DNA from: Clostridium sp. KNHs205 | GTDB lineage: Bacteria; Bacillota; Clostridia; Lachnospirales; Lachnospiraceae | Direction of reading: 5' to 3' | Length of the DNA stretch: 64,000 bases | NCBI RefSeq assembly: GCF_000702945.1 | Contig: NZ_JNLE01000005.1 | Location: forward strand, 992,001 to 1,056,000 | Shown: positions 9,067 through 16,200 of the stretch, piece after piece | Layout of the letters: every line of letters begins with the position of its first letter | Numbering within the stretch: position 1 is the first letter of the stretch | The notes under the pieces: model-generated | Databases searched by the model: none | Seen by the model: only the letters and a program-made list of their open reading frames with translations | Told to the model about the DNA's origin: nothing | Program-made: the position numbers and the translations under genes

Positions 9067-9369
9067 CTATATCTGTCTACTAACTTTATCTGTTTTACTA
9101 ACCTTATCTGTTTTACTAACTATAGCTGCTTTACTTAGACTTGTGTCAATAACGTAGACACAGAAGTTTAACTTCAGATGCCGCTTAGGCAATCTCATGA
9201 GCAGCCTGTGAGTCAAATAATTAATGGCACCATGAATCATTTTTCTATTGTAATAAGAATTCAATATATAACAACAATTAAACCTTATCTGCTTTACTAA
9301 ACTTTATCTGCTTTCTAACGTTATCTGCTTTCTAACGTTATCTACTTTACTAGCTTTATCTGCTAAATA
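9067..9369. repeat. 17-19-bp degenerate tandem repeat in two blocks
   Basis: The unit is close to TTATCTGYTTTACTAAC. (A/T)(T/G)CTG cores occur at 9071, 9088, 9106 and 9124, then at 9287, 9306, 9323, 9340 and 9358. The two blocks flank about 150 bp of unrelated AT-rich sequence. The second block runs up to the stop codon of the VWA-protein gene. A short minus-strand reading frame (9264-9067) crosses the first block but has no ribosome binding site, so I read the whole stretch as non-coding. Confidence 0.8.
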
Positions 9370-11073
9370 CTACATCTGTGCATTGAACAAACTTTTAATC
9401 TTATAGATAACATCATCTGAATCAGCATTAATACTGGAGGCTTCATTTATATCAGAGATTGTTTTAAGCGCTTCAATGTCTGCGTTGTAACCTATGGTAT
9501 AGATTGGAATACCGGATTCTTTAATTACCGGAGATACATAATCAATAGAGTTACCTTCGTTGGTTGCTCCATCACTTAAAAGAAACAGCATGAGCTTGGC
9601 ATTGGGATTACTTTTCTTTGCCTCCAGCAGCATATTGACACCAACAGTTATACCATCATAGGAAGCTGTCCCACCTGCTGCCTGTAAGTCCTCTACCGCT
9701 CCTTGAAAATATGCTCTCTGATTCAAATCAAACTTTGCAATAGGAACTTCTACCACTACATCAGAACTATAGCTTACAAGACCTATACTGTTATTATCCT
9801 TAATATACTCTGCTCCGTTAATCAGACTCTTCTTAAGCTGTAAGAGAGGGTCGCCGTCCATGCTGCCGCTGGTGTCGGCTACGAATACGGCTATAATATC
9901 CTTTCCCCCGTCTTTGTTCTCTTTCCAAAGTTTCTGTGCTTCCAGAATACCTCTTCCGGTAGTATCATAGGACTCACCGGCATAGTCATTGTTTCCATTA
10001 AAGCCATATTCCGCCGCTAAATTCTGGGCTTTACTACCTGTAGCATATTTTATAAACTCCTTTATGGCAGCTGTTTTATCAGAAGAAAGATTGCCTACTG
10101 CATAAAGTGGATTATCATGTCTTATACCAAAAGGAATGAATTCATATTTGGAAAGCTCTTTGTCATTGATGTAGGTCTGATATTCCATGATCATACCCTC
10201 CAGCTTACCGGAGGAGGCACTGTCTCGCATCTGCATGGTGGTATAAGCTACATACGGTATATTATTCTGAAACTTAGTAAATCCTTCTTTTGCTGTATTG
10301 CTTAACATATCATTGGAATCAAAATTATGCAGGGTACTTAATAAGAAATTAAGGCCTGTTGCACTTGCCAGGGGATTGGTATAACCCATGATCAGGTTGT
10401 TATCCACTACCGCTTTAACAACGGTACTAAAGTCTGCTTTACCGTAGTTTTGCTCCAGTTTGGCTTTGGCGTCTTTGCTGATCAGGATACCGGCAACATT
10501 GCCAAGCAGCCTGTCTGCCGCAACCTCTACTTTTCCGCCCTGAGAAGCTACAAGCTCTCCCCATAGCTTGGAAGAAGGTGTATAAGCCTCCGGAAGATAC
10601 TTACCGGAGATAATATAATCTGCTCCCTGGCCGGAGGATACATTTCTGACAGATACCGAAACTGTCTTCCCATCTATCTCTATGTTTTCCTTATTAAAAT
10701 CCTCTGCCGTTTCGATCAGCCAGCCATCTTTGTCAGCTCCTGCCTTTTCCGGACTGGAAAAAATTTCAATATCGATATCTCCTGTTCCGGTTACGGTTAA
10801 GGGATATTTATCTATTTCCGGTAATTCGTCATACAGACTGGGCGGTGTAAGTTCCACCGAAGCTTTTCTTGGTGTGGAGGTAGTGACATTGATACTCTGA
10901 GTCAGATAATCAAGCTTAGCATTTAAGTCTTTCTCTGAATATGTTTTAAACGCACTGTCACTCTTCTCTTCTTTCTTGCTATTTCCACTTAAGGCACCTA
11001 CGATTATCAGAACTATAACAAAAACAAGGGCAATACCTAAAATAAATTTGAATACTTTTTGATTATTTTCCAT
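9370..11073 (-). CDS. Membrane-anchored solute-binding and von Willebrand A domain protein
   Basis: The 567-residue protein has one N-terminal transmembrane anchor (about residues 8-30) and faces outwards. A periplasmic-binding-protein type II region, about residues 85-375, is followed by a C-terminal von Willebrand factor A domain. That domain has a complete metal-ion-dependent adhesion site: DTSGS, the downstream Thr of GGTAS, and the Asp of LLSDGATNEG. VWA domains with an intact site bind Mg2+ and protein partners. GGGAGC precedes the ATG. The gene follows the two-helix membrane protein at 11182 with about 108 bp between them and is probably co-transcribed. The pairing with a binding-protein fold suggests a sensor or adhesion role; the actual function is unknown. 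Confidence 0.85.
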   Translation of the reverse strand: MENNQKVFKFILGIALVFVIVLIIVGALSGNSKKEEKSDSAFKTYSEKDLNAKLDYLTQSINVTTSTPRKASVELTPPSLYDELPEIDKYPLTVTGTGDIDIEIFSSPEKAGADKDGWLIETAEDFNKENIEIDGKTVSVSVRNVSSGQGADYIISGKYLPEAYTPSSKLWGELVASQGGKVEVAADRLLGNVAGILISKDAKAKLEQNYGKADFSTVVKAVVDNNLIMGYTNPLASATGLNFLLSTLHNFDSNDMLSNTAKEGFTKFQNNIPYVAYTTMQMRDSASSGKLEGMIMEYQTYINDKELSKYEFIPFGIRHDNPLYAVGNLSSDKTAAIKEFIKYATGSKAQNLAAEYGFNGNNDYAGESYDTTGRGILEAQKLWKENKDGGKDIIAVFVADTSGSMDGDPLLQLKKSLINGAEYIKDNNSIGLVSYSSDVVVEVPIAKFDLNQRAYFQGAVEDLQAAGGTASYDGITVGVNMLLEAKKSNPNAKLMLFLLSDGATNEGNSIDYVSPVIKESGIPIYTIGYNADIEALKTISDINEASSINADSDDVIYKIKSLFNAQM

Positions 11074-11181
11074 CTTTTGCTCCCATCTGCGTACTTTGTA
11101 CGCCTACAAAATCAGTGGGAGTGAAAGGACTTCACTTTCACTCTGATCCTAGCTGTATATCTTTATGCACCTGCAATTTTA

Positions 11182-11907
11182 TTACTGGTACTTTTTCTTT
11201 AAGTCTTCAAGCTGGCTATCTTCATTTCGTCGTAAATTCTGCATAGCCGTAATGATATCTGTAAGTTTACTGATATCAACTTCACTTTCAGATCCACTCA
11301 TACCGGAGACTTCCGTAATTAATTTTTCAAACTCCATCAGAACCTGATCATTTTTATTAATATATTCTTCTATATATTCTAAGTTCTGTTCTACCAGGAA
11401 AACCTGTAATTTATCATCGAATATTTTAATCCGGTCAATGATTTTATCCGAGTTAAAGTCCAGTGAATTTTCCACCAGTGCTGCCATATCAGCGATGGCT
11501 CCGCTCTGTTCTCCCTGCAGCTCTTCTAAAAGTGATGAGAAAACATCCTTTCGTCTGTAAAAGCTTTCAATCTGCTCGATATTTCTATTAATGCTGCGAT
11601 AAAGCCGTTTCATATAGCTGCTAGAAAATCTCTGCTTGCGAATGTATGCCGTGAACCAATATTTCTTCCTGCCAAGCTTTGTTACTTCCTTATCCTGTGT
11701 AATCACGTCGATGGGCACATCAAAGACCTGACGGTATATCAGTATTATAGCACCTGCCAATACTACAAACACAGCTGTTATAAAAAGGGCTTTGATAACA
11801 TCTGAGCTGTTTGAAAAGTTCTTTATGATGATAAAAGCTATTGGTATTGTTAATATTCCTGCAAGTATTACCAATCCATACAGGGTAAGGTTCTTTTTAT
11901 TCTTCAT
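11182..11907 (-). CDS. Two-helix membrane protein with cytoplasmic coiled-coil region
   Basis: I do not recognise a named family with confidence. The protein (about 241 residues from the chosen start) has two N-terminal transmembrane helices (LTLYGLVILAGILTIPIAFI and IKALFITAVFVVLAGAIILI) and a largely helical, charged cytoplasmic tail of about 180 residues. The layout resembles XpaC-like partners of tellurite-resistance-type VWA systems, but I see no diagnostic motif. The ATG at 11907 was preferred over one four codons upstream because GGAG sits seven bases before it. It is the first gene of a two-gene unit with the binding/VWA protein. Confidence 0.7.
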   Translation of the reverse strand: MKNKKNLTLYGLVILAGILTIPIAFIIIKNFSNSSDVIKALFITAVFVVLAGAIILIYRQVFDVPIDVITQDKEVTKLGRKKYWFTAYIRKQRFSSSYMKRLYRSINRNIEQIESFYRRKDVFSSLLEELQGEQSGAIADMAALVENSLDFNSDKIIDRIKIFDDKLQVFLVEQNLEYIEEYINKNDQVLMEFEKLITEVSGMSGSESEVDISKLTDIITAMQNLRRNEDSQLEDLKKKYQ

Positions 11908-12122
11908 GTTAATCTCCATTCGCGTCTTGGTGAACTTAAATAAGAAGTGGAAATTGCTTTTTATTTCCGCATTAGCTCATATTACCTGCTGCATCAACTC
12001 GCAGATGCGGCACTGCCACAAGTCAGGGTGTGACAACTGGTCATGGAATCTTTTGGCTTTTAATAATCTTAATATTCTTTTCGGCAAAAGTCAATTATTG
12101 TAGATTAATATTTTGTTAAAAT

Positions 12123-12151
12123 ATACTATTATTATGATGTGAGATTGTGAA
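12123..12151 (-). promoter_or_regulatory. Candidate promoter of the VWA operon
   Basis: On the minus strand TTCACA (12151-12146) and TAGTAT (12128-12123) are separated by 17 bases. It lies about 215 bp upstream of the membrane-protein gene. The match to the vegetative consensus is moderate. Confidence 0.4.
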
Positions 12152-12160
12152 ACATCATCA

Positions 12161-12189
12161 TTGACAAAAGTCATGTTATTATGTAGTAT
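12161..12189 (+). promoter_or_regulatory. Candidate promoter of the xyloglucanase gene
   Basis: A perfect TTGACA (12161-12166) and TAGTAT (12184-12189) are 17 bases apart. Transcription would start near 12196 and leave a leader of about 455 bases before the gene. The divergent minus-strand candidate lies only ten bases away. Confidence 0.5.
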
Positions 12190-12456
12190 TAAATTATATT
12201 TTGTAAATATTTAACACTTCTTGACTGCTTGTCACATTCCTAATTCTTTTCATCAGCATATGCTCCGAAGGATTACTAATTTGCCCGGAGTTTTCAACAA
12301 CTTGCTTAATATCCCGACTAGATTATTACGCTATTATATTAATTAATCTCATTATTGCTTACATAATATCAATTAGTGTACAGACAGCTCAGCTTAACTA
12401 TTTACCTTAAGCTTCCTTATGCTATCAATAGTGAGCATTTATTTATTACTGTGCAT

Positions 12457-12470
12457 AATGGCACGCCATT
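12457..12470. promoter_or_regulatory. Palindrome in the xyloglucanase leader, possible operator
   Basis: AATGGC-AC-GCCATT is a perfect inverted repeat with a two-base centre. The tiny loop makes a DNA operator more plausible than an RNA hairpin. No matching regulator gene is recognisable next to it. Confidence 0.35.
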
Positions 12471-12513
12471 TTATATATATTCAATACTATTTTTGATACA
12501 AAGAAAGGAGGAA

Positions 12514-12534
12514 ATGAAGGTATTTCAGACTTAA
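12514..12534 (+). CDS. Six-codon upstream reading frame in the xyloglucanase leader
   Basis: AAAGGAGG is followed three bases later by ATG and a six-codon frame (MKVFQT) ending in TAA. The site is as strong as those of real genes in the window although the spacing is short. It lies about 116 bases before the xyloglucanase start and just ahead of two RNA hairpins, so it could be a leader peptide; it may also be a chance site. Confidence 0.3.
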   Translation: MKVFQT

Positions 12535-12571
12535 AGGTTGTAGCCATTATACAAAAAATGTGGAGGGTATA

Positions 12572-12633
12572 GTACTAAAGAAAGACTTTTTTAGTACAAC
12601 TAATTAAGGAACGGCCAATCTAATTGGCAGTTC
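12572..12633 (+). promoter_or_regulatory. Two RNA hairpins before the xyloglucanase gene
   Basis: Hairpin one pairs GTACTAAA (12572-12579) with TTTAGTAC (12590-12597). Hairpin two pairs GAACxGCCAAT (12609-12619) with ATTGGCxGTTC (12623-12633) around a three-base loop. Hairpin two ends only a few bases before the AGAGGG ribosome binding site. They may stabilise the message or control translation; neither is followed by a T-run. Confidence 0.5.
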
Positions 12634-12650
12634 AGAAAAGAGGGTAAAAA

Positions 12651-15600
12651 ATGAAAGGAAAATTTAAGATTGCTATCGGCGTATTAACAGCAGCGGCTAT
12701 GGTTATTACCACTGCTGCCTCACTTATGCTTCCGGCAGTGGTATCTGCTGAAGTAACAAGTGAATCCTACAACTGGCAGAATGTACAGATTGGCGGAGGC
12801 GGATATGTAGACAACATTATTTACAATCCAGGGGAAAAAGATCTTATTTATGCAAGAACCGATATGGGCGGTGCATACCGCTGGAATCCTTCTACTCAGA
12901 GATGGATTCCTCTAACAGATACCATCGGCTTTGATGACTGGAACAACTTAGGCTGTGACAGCCTTGCAGTTGATCCCGTGGACACTAACCGTGTATACAT
13001 AGCGGCAGGTACTTATACTAACAACTGGACAGTTTCTAATGGCTGTATCCTGCGTTCTACGGATAAGGGAAATACCTGGCAGTTAACACAATTGCCTTTT
13101 AAAGTTGGTGCAAATATGATGGGCCGTTCCATGGGTGAACGTCTTGTAGTTGATCCTAAAAGCAACAATGTTCTATACATGGGTACCCGCAATGGTAACG
13201 GGTTATGGAAAAGTACCGATTACGGTGTAACCTGGAGCAAGGTGACTACATTTACAGAGGTTGGAAATTTTGCCCCTACAGATCTTGATCCCACAGTTTA
13301 TGATAATACTCTTACCGGTGTGGTATGGGTAACCTTTGATCCCAGTTCAAGTACAGCCGGCTCACCCTGCAAAACAATTTATGTAGGAGTAGCCAATAAG
13401 GCTAAAAACGGCGAAGCAGCTAAAGATACAGTATTTTATACTACCAACGGCGGTTTAACCTGGAGTGCGGTTGCCGGTCAGCCAAAAGACGGTTATTTCC
13501 CTCAACACGGAGTACTGTCCTCTGATGGTGTTCTGTATATACCGTACAGCAACGGTGTAGGCCCTTATGACGGTTCAAAGGGCGATGTATGGAAATACAA
13601 TACCAAAACAAGTATTTGGAGCAAAATAAGCCCTGTTCCTTCTACCAGTGATGACAATTATTTTGGTTACGGCGGTCTCTCAGTGGATGCACAGAAACCA
13701 AATACACTTATTGTGACAGCCTTTAACAGCTGGTGGCCGGACTCCAACATTTACCGTTCCACTGACGGAGGCAGTACCTGGACAAGATTCTGGGATTGGA
13801 ACGGCTATCCTGACCGTACTCTTCGTTATACACAGGATATCTCCCTTTCCCCCTGGCTAACCTTTGGTAAACAAGCAGAACCTCCAATCCCTTCTCCTTT
13901 AATTGGCTGGATGATGGGCAATATATCCATCGATCCCTTTAACTCTGACAAAATGATGTATGGCACCGGAGCAACGGTTTATGGAACGGATAACTTAACC
14001 GCTCTGGATACCGGCGGAAAGGTTAATCTTACAGTAAAAGCTTTGGGAATAGAACAGACAGCCGTTCTTTCCCTCATAAGTCCTACAACCGGTACTGCAC
14101 ACTTAGTCAGCGGACTGGGTGATGTTACCGGATTCGTACATAACGATCTTACAAAAGTACCTAATATGATGATGATTACACCTAAATTCTCATCTACTAC
14201 CAGTATGGATTATGCTGAACTTAATCCTACTAAATATGTAAGGGTAGGAAATACCGAAGCCGGTAACCATCCCCGTATAGGTATATCTTATGATTCCGGT
14301 AATAACTGGTTCGCCGGTACAAACAGTTGGTCTACAAACGATACAGACAGCACCGGAGGCGGTAAAGTGGCTATGTCTGCAGACGGAAATACTATTGTAT
14401 GGGCACCCTCCGGAAAAGCACCTTCCTACTCTACAACTACAGGAAGCTCCTGGACAGCCTGCTCCGGTCTGCCGGTGGATGCGTTTGTCGCATCTGACCG
14501 TGTTAATCCCAATAAATTTTACGGTTTTTCCGGAGGAACTTTCTATGTAAGTACAAATAAAGGTGCTACCTTTACAGCTGCTGCCACAGGACTTCCTGAT
14601 CCTTCCTCCAGTCCTTCTCCTGAAACAACACCTGTTAACTTCAAGGCTATGCCCGGTATTGAAGGTGATATCTGGCTGGCAGGCGGTAGTGAAGGTTATG
14701 ATTATGGTTTATTCCATTCAACTGATTCAGGGGCTACTTTTACAAGAATAAATAATGTGCAGGAGGCTGATGTAGTTGGTTTTGGTAAAGCAGCTCCCGG
14801 TGCAAATTATATGGCACTTTATATTTCAGCACAGATTGACGGAGTAAGGGGAATCTTCCGTTCAATAGATACCGGTGCCAGCTGGGTAAGGATAAATGAT
14901 AATAATCACCAGTATGGCAGAGTAAATATGTGTATTACTGGTGATCCGAGAATTTTTGGACGTGTTTATGTAGGAACGAATGGAAGGGGTATCGTATATG
15001 GTGATTCGACAGTAACACCTACTGTTACACCGACACCGACTACAACGCCTACTCCTACAACAACTCCTACGCCTACGGTTACTGTTACGCCTACCCCAAC
15101 AACTACTCCTACACCTACGAATTCAGCTTCTATTTCACCTGTAACGGCAGCTTTTGATAAGAATACCACCAAGCAGGCGGATGTAACGGTAACGATTACT
15201 CCTAATGGTAATACTTTGAGTGCTATTAAGAATGGTACAACTGTGCTTACGGCAGGAACTGATTATACGGTATCCGGTAATACGGTTGTGATTAAGAAGG
15301 CTTATCTGGCAGGCAGGACTGTTGGAACTACCAGTTTGACTTTTGATTTTAGTGCCGGTACTGATCCGGTTCTTAGTATTGTGATTTCGGATACGACAAA
15401 TAGTGGCAGCAGCGGATTGACAGTTCAGATGTATAATAATGGACTTGCTGCCAGCTCTAACAGTGTATCACCGCAGTTTAAGGTGATTAATAATGGCAGC
15501 AGTGCTATTAATCTGGCAGGATTGAAGCTGAGATACTATTTTACGGATGACGGGGCTACTTCACAGAGCTTCTGGTGTGACTGGTCTTCTGTTGGTTCTG

Positions 15601-15863
15601 CTAATGTAACAGGGGCTTTTGTGGATATGGCTACCGTTAAGACTACAGCGGATTGTTATCTTGAGATCAGCTTCTCCAGTGGAGCCGGAAGTCTGGCAGC
15701 TGGGTCCAGTGCGTTTATTCAGAGTAGATTTTCTAAGAGTGATTGGAGTAATTATACACAGAGTAATGACTATTCCTTTAATTCAAGTGGTACGAGTTAT
15801 GGGGATTGGAGTAAGGTAACGGCTTACTTGGATGGTAGTTTGGTTTGGGGGGTGGAGCCGTAG
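12651..15863 (+). CDS. Secreted xyloglucanase, GH74-X2-CBM3
   Basis: Extracellular endo-xyloglucanase that cuts the beta-1,4-glucan backbone of xyloglucan. The 1070-residue protein has a signal peptide (about 1-33, ending VVSA). The GH74 double beta-propeller (about 36-780) carries at least seven Asp-box motifs such as STDKGNTW and STDGGSTW. The likely catalytic pair is Asp71 in RTDMGGAYRW and Asp491 in SGLGDVTGF, matching the known family pattern. A TP-rich linker (about 784-825) leads to an X2 immunoglobulin-like module (about 826-920) and a C-terminal cellulose-binding CBM3 (about 930-1070). The enzyme thus anchors itself on cellulose while cutting xyloglucan. No dockerin is present, so it is probably a free enzyme. 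AGAGGG is the ribosome binding site. Confidence 0.96.
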   Translation: MKGKFKIAIGVLTAAAMVITTAASLMLPAVVSAEVTSESYNWQNVQIGGGGYVDNIIYNPGEKDLIYARTDMGGAYRWNPSTQRWIPLTDTIGFDDWNNLGCDSLAVDPVDTNRVYIAAGTYTNNWTVSNGCILRSTDKGNTWQLTQLPFKVGANMMGRSMGERLVVDPKSNNVLYMGTRNGNGLWKSTDYGVTWSKVTTFTEVGNFAPTDLDPTVYDNTLTGVVWVTFDPSSSTAGSPCKTIYVGVANKAKNGEAAKDTVFYTTNGGLTWSAVAGQPKDGYFPQHGVLSSDGVLYIPYSNGVGPYDGSKGDVWKYNTKTSIWSKISPVPSTSDDNYFGYGGLSVDAQKPNTLIVTAFNSWWPDSNIYRSTDGGSTWTRFWDWNGYPDRTLRYTQDISLSPWLTFGKQAEPPIPSPLIGWMMGNISIDPFNSDKMMYGTGATVYGTDNLTALDTGGKVNLTVKALGIEQTAVLSLISPTTGTAHLVSGLGDVTGFVHNDLTKVPNMMMITPKFSSTTSMDYAELNPTKYVRVGNTEAGNHPRIGISYDSGNNWFAGTNSWSTNDTDSTGGGKVAMSADGNTIVWAPSGKAPSYSTTTGSSWTACSGLPVDAFVASDRVNPNKFYGFSGGTFYVSTNKGATFTAAATGLPDPSSSPSPETTPVNFKAMPGIEGDIWLAGGSEGYDYGLFHSTDSGATFTRINNVQEADVVGFGKAAPGANYMALYISAQIDGVRGIFRSIDTGASWVRINDNNHQYGRVNMCITGDPRIFGRVYVGTNGRGIVYGDSTVTPTVTPTPTTTPTPTTTPTPTVTVTPTPTTTPTPTNSASISPVTAAFDKNTTKQADVTVTITPNGNTLSAIKNGTTVLTAGTDYTVSGNTVVIKKAYLAGRTVGTTSLTFDFSAGTDPVLSIVISDTTNSGSSGLTVQMYNNGLAASSNSVSPQFKVINNGSSAINLAGLKLRYYFTDDGATSQSFWCDWSSVGSANVTGAFVDMATVKTTADCYLEISFSSGAGSLAAGSSAFIQSRFSKSDWSNYTQSNDYSFNSSGTSYGDWSKVTAYLDGSLVWGVEP

Positions 15864-16200
15864 ATTTATTTAATCTCAGTTAATTATTTAAACAATTTAC
15901 CACATAATTAAAAAACTCTATTTTACTAAGTAGAGTGGAATCATTGAATGTGTGAAGAAAAGTTTGTAAATAAATCCTCTATTATATTATTAGAGCTGGT
16001 AAGCTATAATGAGCTTCCAGCTCTTATTATATATATTTATAATTAATGCATTTTAAGAAATGACTAAATACTCCACTTCTTACTATAAAGATTTTGTAAA
16101 ATAAGAATTTCATCATGTCATGGTTCTGTACTTTGTTATCACGGACAATAAAATGAACAGAACTTCTTTCTAAGTTCGCACTCAGGGCTATAATAAAATT
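15864..16200. other. Convergent spacer after the xyloglucanase gene
   Basis: AT-rich non-coding sequence between two convergent genes. It holds a weak hairpin ACTCTA/TAGAGT (15915-15936) and the stronger hairpin listed separately at 15992. I see no further structure. Confidence 0.5.
15992..16024 (+). terminator. Hairpin terminator after the xyloglucanase gene
   Basis: AGAGCTGG (15992-15999) pairs with CCAGCTCT (16017-16024), and inner AAGCT pairs with AGCTT. It is followed by TATTATATATATTT, which is U-rich but not a pure run. Confidence 0.65.

Noticed and set aside
9067..9264. Minus-strand 65-codon gene
   Set aside because: No ribosome binding site, and its end consists of the 18-bp repeat.
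14966..15172. Minus-strand Val/Gly repeat protein
   Set aside because: Shadow of the Thr-Pro linker of the xyloglucanase.
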